Positions 43,922-53,876 of a DNA stretch of 64,000 nucleotides are shown here, piece after piece. The stretch covers positions 3,844,001-3,908,000 of the forward strand of contig NZ_CP064686.1 of assembly GCF_023100905.1 (NCBI RefSeq), given 5' to 3'. Source of the stretch: Bradyrhizobium sp. 4. Lineage in GTDB: Bacteria > Pseudomonadota > Alphaproteobacteria > Rhizobiales > Xanthobacteraceae. The number at the start of each line of letters is the position of its first letter. Position 1 is the first letter of the stretch. The position numbers and the translations under genes were made by a program. A model generated the notes under the pieces. The model saw only the letters and a list, made by a program, of their open reading frames with translations, did not search any database and had not been told where the DNA came from.

Positions 43922-44661
43922 GTCTGGGCAAATCACTGGCAAAGGGGTTGATCAGGCTGGCCAGAACCTAGTGCTTGGGAGGCCAAAGGGGAAGGCTTTT
44001 GCGCTGCGGCGAAACCGGCGGAAGTGCCCGTCGAAGCAGTGAAATTCTTGCGAGGGACGATGGCCGATGATGCTGGGCTACGCGGCGCCGACAACAGAGG
44101 AAGATCGGGTCGGACTCTGCCAAAACATGGAAGATTACGGCCGTCGTCAGCGCACTCGCGACAATTCATCGCCTTTGGGCGGGACGCGTCGATAACGACG
44201 CGCATGGATAGCCTGCAGAAGCCGGCAGACATATCGGCACGACGAATGCCGGTTTATTTTCGACGCTAAACGACCTCGTGGACCGGCGCGGCCGGCTTCG
44301 CGACCAGCCCTGAAGCCGGATCGCGAGCGGTACGGACGAATTAAAGCCACTGGCGTTGGTGTGGCGGCAATATCACATGAAATGTTGGTAAGCTTGAATG
44401 CACTCCGGAGCGGCTTCGAGATTCAAGAACGCACTGCAGGACAGTGATCTTTTGCAATTTGTTCGCCTTGGGGATCGTCCCACTCTGGCGGCCATCTCGC
44501 AACTGCGGGACTGTCCCGCTGTTCCGCACCCGGCTAGTATGGGTGTCCGGTTCCGTAGAAAGCACCATCGCTGTGAACGAGTTATCCAACGCCCGCCGAC
44601 TGTCCAGCCGCGAATCGGTTAATCCGGCTTCGCGGCGGCGGCTCGATCTGCCCGGCGGGGG
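43922..44661. other. 740-bp intergenic region, one short coupled frame
   Basis: No convincing larger gene. A 32-codon frame (GTG 44573 to TGA 44669-44671, VNELSNARRLSSRESVNPAS...) ends overlapping the GTG start of the RND outer-membrane gene and could be a leader peptide. The words GGGACTGTCCCG (44508-44519) form a small palindrome upstream of it. Regulation of the efflux operon is likely encoded here, but no regulator gene is adjacent. Confidence 0.4.
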
Positions 44662-46146
44662 GTGGATGTGACACAGGATGATCCTGCCATCGCGGTGCCG
44701 CGGTCCCGAGGTTCCGCGTCCCGGACGCGACGTGCGGCGCGCTGGCTTGCGGTCGCTGGCCTCGCCGCCGGTTCGGGCGCGTGCGTGCTGACACAGGATC
44801 TTCCTGATCCCACGCTCGACGTTCCCACGCAGTACAAATACGCGGGCAAGGCGGATGCCCCGCCGTCGCTGGATTGGTGGCGCAGCTTCCGCTCGGCGGA
44901 GCTGACACAGCTGATGGAAGAGGCGCAGACCGTCAACCTCGACATTGCCGCCGCCGTTTCGCGCATCGTCCAGGCCGACGCCCAGGCGCGGCAGGCGGGT
45001 GCGGCGCTGCTGCCGAGCCTTTCCGGCACCGGGCAGGAGGCCTATTCGCGCACCTCCGGCTCCTCCGCCTCGGGGCTCACCAATGGCGGCCGTGAGGTCG
45101 TCAACTACCAGGCTTCGCTGAGCGCAAGCTACCAGCTCGATTTCTGGGGCCAGAACCGGGACGCCCTGCAAACGGCGGAAGAGACGGCAAATGCCAACCG
45201 CTTCGATCGCGACGTCGTTGCGCTGACCACGCTCGCAGGCGTCGCTAACGCTTACTTCCAGGTGCTGGCCTCGCAGGATCGCATCCGGACGTCACAGCGC
45301 AACATCGCGAGCGCGCAGCGCATCCTCGATGCCGTCAGGGAACGGCGCAAGGCCGGCACCGGCACCGATCTCGACGTCGCCCAGCAGGAGAGCGTGCTCG
45401 CAAACCAGAAGGCACTGGTGCCGCCGCTGCGCCAGACGCTCGACCAGAACGTCAATGCGCTTGCAGTCCTGGTGTCGCGGCCGCCGGAGAGCGTGCGCGT
45501 GCTCGGGGGCTCGCTGAACCGGATCGCGATTCCCCGCGTGACGCCCGGCCTGCCGTCGGAGCTCTTGACGCAGCGCCCCGACATTCGCCGGCAGGAGGCC
45601 CAGCTCGCCTCCGCCACCGCGAACGTCGGCAATGCCCGCGCGCAGTTCTTTCCGACCATCCAGCTCACCGGCAATGGCGGCTATCAGAGCTCAGCCCTGG
45701 TCTCGCTATTCCAGCCGCATGCGGCCTTCTTCCAGCTCGTCGGCAGCGCGACGCAGCCGATCTTCGACGGTGGCAAGATCCTCGGCAATTTCGAGTTTGC
45801 CAAGGCGCGGCAGGACGAACTGCTCCAGACCTACCGCAAGACCATCATCCAATCGTTCGCCGATGTCGACAATGCGCTGTTCTCGATCAAGCAGACCACG
45901 ATCAGGCTGCAATTGCAGCGCGATGTCCTCAACGCCTCCCGCCGCGCATTCGATCTCTCCGAACAGCAATTGCGCGCCGGCACCGCCGACATCGTCACCG
46001 TGCTCAACACGCAACTGACCCTGTTCCAGGCGGAAGACGCGCTGTCGCAGGCGCAACTTGCCCGCCTTCTTGCTATCGTCAGCCTGTATCAGGCGCTCGG
46101 CGGCGGCTGGGAGCCGAGGATGGAGAAACCGGTCAATGCTCTTTAA
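44662..46146 (+). CDS. RND efflux outer-membrane lipoprotein (NodT/OprM family)
   Basis: A 494-aa TolC-like channel. A basic N-terminus precedes a lipoprotein signal (WLAVAGLAAGSGACVLTQ, lipobox GSGAC, Cys at about 41). The two OEP repeats contain the family marks SLDWWRSFRSAELTQLMEEA, LDIAAAVSRIVQADAQARQA, PSLSGTG, and in repeat 2 ERRKAGTGTDLDVAQQESV and LTQRPDIRRQEAQLASATAN. GTG at 44662 (or 44668) is the start, behind a GGGG-rich site. First gene of a four-gene pump operon; its stop overlaps the adaptor gene. Confidence 0.9.
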   Translation: MDVTQDDPAIAVPRSRGSASRTRRAARWLAVAGLAAGSGACVLTQDLPDPTLDVPTQYKYAGKADAPPSLDWWRSFRSAELTQLMEEAQTVNLDIAAAVSRIVQADAQARQAGAALLPSLSGTGQEAYSRTSGSSASGLTNGGREVVNYQASLSASYQLDFWGQNRDALQTAEETANANRFDRDVVALTTLAGVANAYFQVLASQDRIRTSQRNIASAQRILDAVRERRKAGTGTDLDVAQQESVLANQKALVPPLRQTLDQNVNALAVLVSRPPESVRVLGGSLNRIAIPRVTPGLPSELLTQRPDIRRQEAQLASATANVGNARAQFFPTIQLTGNGGYQSSALVSLFQPHAAFFQLVGSATQPIFDGGKILGNFEFAKARQDELLQTYRKTIIQSFADVDNALFSIKQTTIRLQLQRDVLNASRRAFDLSEQQLRAGTADIVTVLNTQLTLFQAEDALSQAQLARLLAIVSLYQALGGGWEPRMEKPVNAL

Positions 46147-47545
46147 GCCGGATACGAAGCAAGGCGCGAAGGAGGGTACGGCGAAGAAGTCGCGCGGGCG
46201 CGGCTTCATCATGACCCTGATCACGCTGGCGATCCTCGGCGGGCTCGGCTACTACGGCTGGACCACTTGGCATCAGCAGCCGCAGCAGGCGAACGGTCGC
46301 AATCAACGACCCGATCTCCCGGTCCCGGTGCTGGCGGCGACGCCGCGCATCCAGGACGTTCCCGTTTATCTCGACGGCGTCGGTGCGATCCGCGCACTCA
46401 ACACCGTGACCGTCCGCTCACAGGTCGACGGCAAGCTGATCGCGGTGAATTTCACCGAGGGACAGGACGTCAAGAAAGGCGATGTGGTCGGCGAGATCGA
46501 CCCGGCGCTCTATCAGGCGACGTACGATCAGGCCGTCGCGAAGAAGGCCCAGGACCAGGCCCAGCTCGCCAACCAGCGTATCGACCTCACGCGCTACGAG
46601 CAGTTAGCTGCCTCCAATGCCGGATCCAAGCAGCAGGCCGACACCCAGCGCGCGCTGGTCGCGCAGACGGAGGCGCTGGTGAAGGCCGATCAGGCCGCGA
46701 TCGACAATGCGGCGGCGACGCTGAGCTACACCAAGATCGTGGCGCCGATCTCGGGCCGCGCCGGCCTGCGCCAGGTCGACCAAGGCAACATCATCCACGC
46801 CTCCGACACCACCGGCCTCGTGGTGATCACGCAATTGCAGCCGATCGCGGTGTGGTTCAGCCTGCCGCAGCAGCAGATCATGCGGGTCAACGCCGCGGCG
46901 GCGAAGGGCGCGCTCGCGGTCGACGTGTTCGGCAATGACGGACTCACCGTGATCGACACCGGCAAGCTCACCGGCATCGACAACCAGGTCGACCAGACCA
47001 CGGGAACGCTCAGGCTCAAGGCCGAATTCCCCAACGCCAATTACCAGCTCTGGCCCGGCCAGTTCGTCAATGTCCGCCTCAAGGTCGAGACCTTGACGCA
47101 GGCGCTGGTGGTGCCGACCTCGGCCGTGCAGCGCGGACCGATCGGCACCTTCAGCTATGTCATCGGCGAGGACAACGTGGTTGCGGCCAAGCCGGTGACG
47201 GTGACGCAGCAGAACGAGCATGACGCCGTGATCGCCAGCGGCCTGTCGGCGACCGACAAGGTCGTCACCACCGGCTTTGCCAATCTGTCCGATGGCTCCA
47301 AGGTGGTCATCGGGCGCGACGACCAGACCCCGTCGGCCGATCTGGCGCCGCGCAAGCGCTCGCGCGGGCCGGATGGTCAGAAGAAGGACGGCGCAAAAGA
47401 CGGCCAGAAGGACGGACAAGACAAGGACGGCGAGTTCCGCGCCAAGCGCAAGAGCAGCGAAGGCGACCAGAAGGGCCAGACCGGACCGGCACCAGGGCCT
47501 CCGTCAAGTCCGGGTGCATCGGGAAGTGGAGCCAAGCAGCCATGA
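46136..47545 (+). CDS. RND periplasmic adaptor (MdtA-like)
   Basis: A 469-aa membrane-fusion protein. An N-terminal membrane anchor (GFIMTLITLAILGGLGYYGW) is followed by the lipoyl half-motifs (NTVTVRSQVDGKLIAVNFTE and LSYTKIVAPISGRAGLRQVD), an alpha hairpin, and the beta-barrel and membrane-proximal domains (LWPGQFVNVRLKVETLTQAL). The C-terminal ~75 residues are an unusual Lys/Asp/Gly/Gln-rich tail (DGQKKDGAKDGQKDGQDKDG) ending in a Gly/Ser/Pro segment. It overlaps the outer-membrane gene by 11 bp. Confidence 0.9.
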   Translation: MLFKPDTKQGAKEGTAKKSRGRGFIMTLITLAILGGLGYYGWTTWHQQPQQANGRNQRPDLPVPVLAATPRIQDVPVYLDGVGAIRALNTVTVRSQVDGKLIAVNFTEGQDVKKGDVVGEIDPALYQATYDQAVAKKAQDQAQLANQRIDLTRYEQLAASNAGSKQQADTQRALVAQTEALVKADQAAIDNAAATLSYTKIVAPISGRAGLRQVDQGNIIHASDTTGLVVITQLQPIAVWFSLPQQQIMRVNAAAAKGALAVDVFGNDGLTVIDTGKLTGIDNQVDQTTGTLRLKAEFPNANYQLWPGQFVNVRLKVETLTQALVVPTSAVQRGPIGTFSYVIGEDNVVAAKPVTVTQQNEHDAVIASGLSATDKVVTTGFANLSDGSKVVIGRDDQTPSADLAPRKRSRGPDGQKKDGAKDGQKDGQDKDGEFRAKRKSSEGDQKGQTGPAPGPPSSPGASGSGAKQP

Positions 47546-47581
47546 TCCCGACAACAGCCGCCTGAGCGGCAGGCGCATCCC

Positions 47582-50500
47582 ATGGGCGTCTCCGAACCCT
47601 TCATCCGACGGCCGATCGCGACCTCGTTGCTCGGCATCGCGCTTCTGATCGGCGGGCTGCTCGGCTATTTCGCGCTGCCGGTGTCCGCGCTGCCGCAGGT
47701 CGATTTCCCGACCGTGCAGGTGACGACGCAATTGCCCGGCGCGAGCCCCGACGTGATCGCCTCGCTGATCACCGCGCCGCTGGAGCGGCAACTCGGCCAG
47801 ATCCCGTCGCTGTCGGCGATGAACTCGACGAGCTCGTTCGGCGTCAGCCAGATCTCGCTCCAGTTCGATCTCAACCGCGATATCGACGGCGCGACCCAGG
47901 ACGTCCAGGCCGCGATCAACGCCGCGGCCGGCGTGCTGCCCAAGACGCTGCCTTATCCGCCGACCTACGCCAAGGTGAACCCGGCAGATGCGCCGGTGAT
48001 GACTTTGGCGCTGCGCTCCGACACGATCTCGTTGCGGGCGATGAGCGACATCGCCGACACGCTTCTGGCGCAGCGGCTGAGCCAGATTTCCGGCGTCGGG
48101 CGCGTCTCTGTGCTCGGCGGACTGAAGCCAGCCGTCCGCATCCAGGCGGATCTCGCGCGGCTGGCCGCCTATGGCATCGCCATGGAAGACCTGCGCACCG
48201 CGATCGCCAATGCCAACGTCTCCGGGCCGAAAGGCTCGCTCGACGGCGCGCAGCAATCCTACATCATCGCCGCCAACGACCAGATCGCCGCCGCCGACGC
48301 CTACAAGCCCGTCATCATCGCCTACCGCAACGGCTCCCCCGTCACCATCGCCGACGTGGCGCAGATCGTCGATGGGCTCGAGAACGACCGCACCGGCGGC
48401 TGGTACCAGGGCTCGCCCGCCGTCATCATCGACATCCAGCGTCAGCCGGGCGCCAATGTGATCGACGTCGTCAGCCAGATCCGCGCGGAAATCCCAAAGG
48501 TTCAACGCGCTATTCCGGCCGGCGTGAACCTCACCATCGTCTCCGACCGCACCGTCACCATCCGTGCCTCGGTCCGCGACGTGCAGTTCACGCTGATCCT
48601 GAGCGTCGTGCTGGTGACGCTGGTGGTGCTGCTGTTCCTGCGTTCGCTGCGGGCCACGCTGATCGCCGGCGTGGCGCTGCCGCTGTCGCTGATCACCAGC
48701 TTCGGCATCATGTATTTCGCCGGCTTCAGCCTCGACAATCTATCGCTGATGGCGCTCACCATCGGCACCGGCTTCGTCGTCGACGACGCCATCGTCATGA
48801 TCGAGAACATCGTCCGCCACATGGAAAACGGCGATAGCGCGATGGAGGCTTCGCTAAAGGGCGCCAGCGAGATCGGCTTCACCGTGATCTCGCTGACGGT
48901 GTCGCTGATCGCGGTGTTCATCCCGCTGCTGTTCATGTCGGGCCTTGTCGGCCGCATGTTCCGCGAATTCGCGCTGACGCTGACGATCGCGGTCGTGACT
49001 TCGGCCGTCGTCTCGCTGACGCTGACGCCGATGATGTGCTCGCGCCTGCTGAAGCATGCCCATGAAGAGCTGGCAGTGCCGGGTCTTGCCGCGGTCAGCC
49101 GCTTCATCGACCGCACCGTCGAATTCTATCACCGCACGCTGCTCTGGGTGCTGGAGCGCCAGCGCGCGACGCTGGTCGTGACCTTCGCCACGCTGATTGC
49201 GACCCTGGCGCTCTATGTCGTCGCGCCAAAGGGCTTCCTGCCGCTGCAGGACACCGCCTCGATCACGGCGGTGACGGAAGCCGGTCCGGACGTGTCCTTC
49301 GCGGAGATGCAGAAGCGGCAGGCCGCGGCGGCCGACGCCATCAAGGCCGACCCCGATGTGACAGGCGTGGTCTCGGTGATTGGTGCAGGCTCGGTCAATC
49401 CGACCACCAATGTTGGCCGTCTTGTCATGACGCTGAAACCTCGCGGCGAGCGGCGCGATGATGTCAGCGTGGTCATCACCCGGCTGAAGGAGCGAGTGGC
49501 CGCCATCCCCGGCATGACCGTCTATTTCCAGCCGGTGCAGGACGTGCAGATCTCGACCCAGTCGAGCCGCTCGCAATACCAGTACACGCTGACCGGCACC
49601 GACGCTGCCCTGGTGTCGGAATGGGCGCGCAAGCTGGTTGCCGAGATGCGGCGCGATCCACTGTTCCGCGACGTCTCCTCGGAGGCCCAGGAAGGCGGTC
49701 TGCGGGCGCAGCTCACGGTCGATCGCACCCGCGCCGGCCAGCTCGGCGTCAGCCTCCAGGGCATCACCGACACGCTCAACGACGCCTTCGCGCAGCGGCA
49801 GATCTCGACCATCTACGGCCAGGCCAACCAGTACCGCGTGGTGCTGGAAGCGCTGCCGATGTACCAGCGCGATCCCTCGATCCTGTCGAAGCTCTATCTG
49901 CCGGGCGCGGCGAGCGCGACTGCCGGCGCACCCAACGCACAGGTGCCGCTCTCCGCCGTGGCGACGCTGACCCGCACCACCGCGCCGCTCGCGATTTCGC
50001 ACCAGGCGCAATTCCCGTCGATCTCGCTCAGCTTCAATCTCGCCCCGGGCGCGGCGCTCGGCGACGCCGTCGAGGCCGTGAAGACCATCGAGACCCGGAT
50101 CGAGATGCCCAACAGCATCGTCGGCGTCTATGCCGGCGACGCCGCCGAATTCGCCAAGGCGTTGGCGGGCCAGCCTTGGCTGCTGCTCGCCGCCGTCATC
50201 ACGATCTACATCGTGCTCGGCGTGCTCTACGAGAGCTACATCCACCCGATCACGATCCTCTCGACGCTGCCCTCGGCCGGCGTCGGCGCGATCCTGGCGC
50301 TGATGCTGTGCGGGCAGGATCTCTCGGTGATCGGGTTGATCGGCATCATCCTGTTGATGGGCATCGTCAAGAAGAACGCGATCATGATGATCGATTTCGC
50401 GCTCGAGGCCGAGCGCGGGCAGGGGATGCCGGCGCATGAGGCGATCGTGCAGGCCTGCCTCTTGCGCTTCCGCCCGATCATGATGACGACGCTGGCCGCG

Positions 50501-50731
50501 CTGTTCGGAGCGCTGCCGCTGGCGATCGAGAGCGGCACCGGCGCCGAGCTGCGCTTTCCGCTCGGCATCTCCATCATCGGCGGCCTGCTGCTCAGCCAAT
50601 TGCTCACGCTCTACACCACGCCGGTGATCTATCTCGCACTCGACCGCATCAACCGCCGCCTCGAGCAGGCGCTGCCGCCGGCGGAGTCCGGCGGGCCGCC
50701 CGTCGCGGGCGCGACCGAGGGGATGCAGTGA
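47582..50731 (+). CDS. RND multidrug transporter, first inner-membrane subunit (MdtB-like)
   Basis: A 1049-aa proton-driven pump subunit with twelve membrane spans and two large periplasmic loops. Marks are the N-terminal FIRRPIATSLLGIALLIGGL, the porter motif PLERQLGQIPSLSAM, the TM4 proton-relay GTGFVVDDAIVMIENIVRHM, and the TM10 region LIGIILLMGIVKKNAIMMID. It pairs with the next gene as in MdtBC, where two different RND subunits form a mixed trimer. The last base of its stop is the first base of the next start. Confidence 0.92.
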   Translation: MGVSEPFIRRPIATSLLGIALLIGGLLGYFALPVSALPQVDFPTVQVTTQLPGASPDVIASLITAPLERQLGQIPSLSAMNSTSSFGVSQISLQFDLNRDIDGATQDVQAAINAAAGVLPKTLPYPPTYAKVNPADAPVMTLALRSDTISLRAMSDIADTLLAQRLSQISGVGRVSVLGGLKPAVRIQADLARLAAYGIAMEDLRTAIANANVSGPKGSLDGAQQSYIIAANDQIAAADAYKPVIIAYRNGSPVTIADVAQIVDGLENDRTGGWYQGSPAVIIDIQRQPGANVIDVVSQIRAEIPKVQRAIPAGVNLTIVSDRTVTIRASVRDVQFTLILSVVLVTLVVLLFLRSLRATLIAGVALPLSLITSFGIMYFAGFSLDNLSLMALTIGTGFVVDDAIVMIENIVRHMENGDSAMEASLKGASEIGFTVISLTVSLIAVFIPLLFMSGLVGRMFREFALTLTIAVVTSAVVSLTLTPMMCSRLLKHAHEELAVPGLAAVSRFIDRTVEFYHRTLLWVLERQRATLVVTFATLIATLALYVVAPKGFLPLQDTASITAVTEAGPDVSFAEMQKRQAAAADAIKADPDVTGVVSVIGAGSVNPTTNVGRLVMTLKPRGERRDDVSVVITRLKERVAAIPGMTVYFQPVQDVQISTQSSRSQYQYTLTGTDAALVSEWARKLVAEMRRDPLFRDVSSEAQEGGLRAQLTVDRTRAGQLGVSLQGITDTLNDAFAQRQISTIYGQANQYRVVLEALPMYQRDPSILSKLYLPGAASATAGAPNAQVPLSAVATLTRTTAPLAISHQAQFPSISLSFNLAPGAALGDAVEAVKTIETRIEMPNSIVGVYAGDAAEFAKALAGQPWLLLAAVITIYIVLGVLYESYIHPITILSTLPSAGVGAILALMLCGQDLSVIGLIGIILLMGIVKKNAIMMIDFALEAERGQGMPAHEAIVQACLLRFRPIMMTTLAALFGALPLAIESGTGAELRFPLGISIIGGLLLSQLLTLYTTPVIYLALDRINRRLEQALPPAESGGPPVAGATEGMQ

Positions 50732-53700
50732 TGGCATCGATCTCGGAGCCCTTCATCCGCCGCCCGGTCGCGACCACGCTGCTGTCGATCGGGTTGTTCC
50801 TGCTGGGTATCGTGGCCTACGAGTTCCTCCCGGTCGCCTCGGTTCCGAACGTCGATTTCCCCGCCATCTTCGTTTCCGCCAGCCGTCCCGGCGCCGACCC
50901 GTCCGTGATGGCCGCGACGGTCGCCTCGCCATTGGAGCGGCGGCTCGGCGAGATCGCGGGCATCAACCAGATCACCTCCACCTCGTCGCTCGGCACGACC
51001 AACATCCAGCTCCAGTTCGACATCGGCCGCAACATCGACAAGGCCGCACGTGACGTGCAGGCGGCGATCAACGCGTCGCTGGTCGACCTGCCCAGCGATT
51101 TGCCGACGCTGCCGCGCTTCCGCAAGGCCAACACTGCCGGCGCTCCCGTGTTCGTGCTGGCGCTGACCTCGAAGACGCTGTCCGCAAGCGCAATCTACGA
51201 CGTCGCCGATACGGTTTTGGCGCAGCGCATCTCGCAGGTGCCGGGCGTCGGCGACGTCACGGTGTCCGGCGCCGATCAGCCGGCGGTGCGGGTGCAGCTC
51301 AATCCCGTTGCGCTGTCGAACGCCGGCATCGCCACCGACGACGTGCGGACTGCGATCATCAACGCCAACCCGCTCGGTCCGGTCGGCATCTTCAACGGCG
51401 AGCGCCAGAGTGAAACGCTGTCGCTCAACAGGCAGATGCGGACCGCGAAAGAGTTCCGCGACATCGTCATCAAGAGCTCGAACGGCAATTTCGTCCGGCT
51501 GGCCGACGTCGCCGACATCGAGGACTCCGTCCGCAACGCCCGTTCCATCGCCTGGTTCAACAAGCAGCCGGCGGTGCTGATCCAGATCACCAAGCAGGGC
51601 GATGCCAATGTCATCGACACCGTCGACCGGGTGAAGGCGTTGATCCCCGCGCTGAAGCAGTGGATTCCGGCCGGCGTCGATATCTCCACCTTGGTCGACC
51701 GCACCAGCACGATTCGCGCCAGCGTGCTCGACATGCAGTGGACCTTGTTCGCGACGGCCATTCTCGTGATGGTCGTCGTGTTCGTATTCCTGCGGCGGCT
51801 CACGCCGACGATCGCGGCCGGAATCTCCGTGCCGCTGGCGCTGGCCGGGACCTGCGCCGGCATGTGGGTCGCGGGCTTCTCGATCGACAATCTGTCGCTG
51901 ATGGCGCTGGCGATCTCCGTCGGCTTCGTGGTCGATGACGCCATCGTCATGATCGAGAACATGTACCGCAATCTCGAGCACGGCATGCGGCCGCTCCAGG
52001 CGGCATTGGACGGCGCCCGGCAGATCGGCTTCACCGTGGTGTCGATCAGCCTGTCGCTGATCGCGGCGTTCACGCCGCTGATCTTCATGGACGGCATCGT
52101 CGGCCGGCTGCTGCGCGAGTTCTCGCTGACGCTGACCTTCGCGATCCTGGTCTCGACCCTGGTGTCGCTCACGGTGACGCCGATGATCTGCGCGCACTAC
52201 ATCCGGCAGACCACGTCCGGCACGGCGACCCTGTTCGACCGGATCATCGAGGGCTCGCTGTCGCGCATCGTCGCTTTCTACACCCGCACCTTGCGCACCG
52301 TGCTGGAATATCCGCTGCTGACGCTGCTGGTGTTCTTCGCCACCATCGCGTTGACGGTGACGCTCTACATCAAGATTCCCAAGGGCTATTTCCCGACCGA
52401 CGATTCCGGCTTCGTTATCGGGGCGACGCGCGCCTCGGCCGACATCTCGTTTCAGTCGATGTTGAGCCTGCAGCAGCGGCTCGCCGACATCGTAATGCAG
52501 GATCCTGCCGTGGCCGGCATCGGCTCCACCGTCGGCAGCGGCGGCGGACCGGGCGGCGCGACCTCCAATCGCGGCACCATGTTCATCAGCCTGAAGCCGC
52601 CGGAGGAGCGCGACCACGTCTCGACCCAGGTGGTGATCGACCGTCTCAGGCGAGCGTTATACCCGGTGCCCGGCATCCGCCTGTTCATGTTCGCCGCCCA
52701 GGACGTGCGCGCCGGCGGACGGCAGAGCGATTCCGACTACCAGTACACGCTGACCAGCACCGATCTCGGGTTGCTCCAAAAGTGGGCGCCGATCGTGGCC
52801 AAGCGCATGGAGAGCGTCGAGGGCATCACCGACATCTCCAGCGACCGCGATCCCGGCGGGCTTCAACTGACCTTGTCGATCGACCGCCAGAAGGCCTCGG
52901 CGCTCGGCGTCCGCGTCCAGGATATCGACAACGCGCTCAACAACGCGTTCTCGCAGCGGCAGATCGGGATCATTTACACCCAGCGCAACCAGTACATGAC
53001 CGTGCTGGAGATCGACCCGAAATTCCAGGTCGACCCGTCCAATCTCGAACGCATCTATGTCGCCGGCGCGGGCGACGCGCAGGTGCCGCTGTCGGCCGTG
53101 GTGCATGCGACGCGCGGGCTGGCCGCGCTCGCGGTCTATCATTCGCAATCGTTCCCATCGACCACCGTGTCGTTCAATCTGTTGCCGGACGTGCAGATCC
53201 AGGCCGCAACGCAGAACATCCAGCGCGCGGTCGAGGAGCTGCACATGCCGGAAGGCATCCGCGGCAGCTTTGACGGCAATGCCGGGGATTTCGCCAAGAC
53301 CAGCGGCCGCCAGCCGCTCCTGATCCTCGGCGCGCTGGTGGCGATGTATATCGTGCTCGGCGTGCTCTATGAGAGCCTCGCCCATCCGCTCACGATCATC
53401 TCGACGCTGCCCTCGGCGGGTCTGGGCGCGCTGCTGGCCTTGCAGCTCACCAACACGCCACTGACGGTGATCGCCTTCGTCGGCATCATCCTGTTGATCG
53501 GCATCGTCAAGAAGAACGGCATCATGATGGTGGATTTCGCGCTCGATGCCGAGCGCCAGCGCGGCCTGTCTTCGGCGGAGGCGATCTTCGAGGCCTGCCA
53601 GGCGCGCTTCCGGCCGATCCTGATGACGACGATGGCGGCGCTGTTCGCCGGCATTCCACTGGTGGTCGCGACCGGGCCCGGCACGGAGCTCCGCCGACCT

Positions 53701-53835
53701 CTTGGCATCACCATCATCGGTGGGCTGTTCGTGTCGCAGATCCTGACGCTCTACACCACGCCCGTGATCTACCTGCTGATCGACCGCCTGCGCCGACGGC
53801 GCGAGCCGCGCCCGCTGGCCGCGCCGGCGGAATAG
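50731..53835 (+). CDS. RND multidrug transporter, second inner-membrane subunit (MdtC-like)
   Basis: A 1034-aa paralogue of the upstream pump subunit. It has FIRRPVATTLLSIGLFLLG, PLERRLGEIAGINQITSTSS, the TM4 motif VGFVVDDAIVMIENMYRNLE, and FVGIILLIGIVKKNGIMMVD near TM10. The ATG at 50731 overlaps the upstream TGA by one base and has GAGGGG about 9 nt upstream; a GTG at 50728 is the alternative. With the outer-membrane factor, adaptor and MdtB-like subunit it completes a tripartite heteromeric pump. Relatives export bile salts, novobiocin or flavonoid-like compounds; the substrate here is unknown. Confidence 0.92.
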   Translation: MASISEPFIRRPVATTLLSIGLFLLGIVAYEFLPVASVPNVDFPAIFVSASRPGADPSVMAATVASPLERRLGEIAGINQITSTSSLGTTNIQLQFDIGRNIDKAARDVQAAINASLVDLPSDLPTLPRFRKANTAGAPVFVLALTSKTLSASAIYDVADTVLAQRISQVPGVGDVTVSGADQPAVRVQLNPVALSNAGIATDDVRTAIINANPLGPVGIFNGERQSETLSLNRQMRTAKEFRDIVIKSSNGNFVRLADVADIEDSVRNARSIAWFNKQPAVLIQITKQGDANVIDTVDRVKALIPALKQWIPAGVDISTLVDRTSTIRASVLDMQWTLFATAILVMVVVFVFLRRLTPTIAAGISVPLALAGTCAGMWVAGFSIDNLSLMALAISVGFVVDDAIVMIENMYRNLEHGMRPLQAALDGARQIGFTVVSISLSLIAAFTPLIFMDGIVGRLLREFSLTLTFAILVSTLVSLTVTPMICAHYIRQTTSGTATLFDRIIEGSLSRIVAFYTRTLRTVLEYPLLTLLVFFATIALTVTLYIKIPKGYFPTDDSGFVIGATRASADISFQSMLSLQQRLADIVMQDPAVAGIGSTVGSGGGPGGATSNRGTMFISLKPPEERDHVSTQVVIDRLRRALYPVPGIRLFMFAAQDVRAGGRQSDSDYQYTLTSTDLGLLQKWAPIVAKRMESVEGITDISSDRDPGGLQLTLSIDRQKASALGVRVQDIDNALNNAFSQRQIGIIYTQRNQYMTVLEIDPKFQVDPSNLERIYVAGAGDAQVPLSAVVHATRGLAALAVYHSQSFPSTTVSFNLLPDVQIQAATQNIQRAVEELHMPEGIRGSFDGNAGDFAKTSGRQPLLILGALVAMYIVLGVLYESLAHPLTIISTLPSAGLGALLALQLTNTPLTVIAFVGIILLIGIVKKNGIMMVDFALDAERQRGLSSAEAIFEACQARFRPILMTTMAALFAGIPLVVATGPGTELRRPLGITIIGGLFVSQILTLYTTPVIYLLIDRLRRRREPRPLAAPAE

Positions 53836-53876
53836 GCGGGTTGTTGAACCGCCCTGCAAAGCGTATAGCGGCGACC

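Noticed and set aside
44024..44269. 81-codon plus-strand frame between cysK and the pump operon
   Set aside because: Arg-rich, no recognised pattern, poor third-position bias and no ribosome site.
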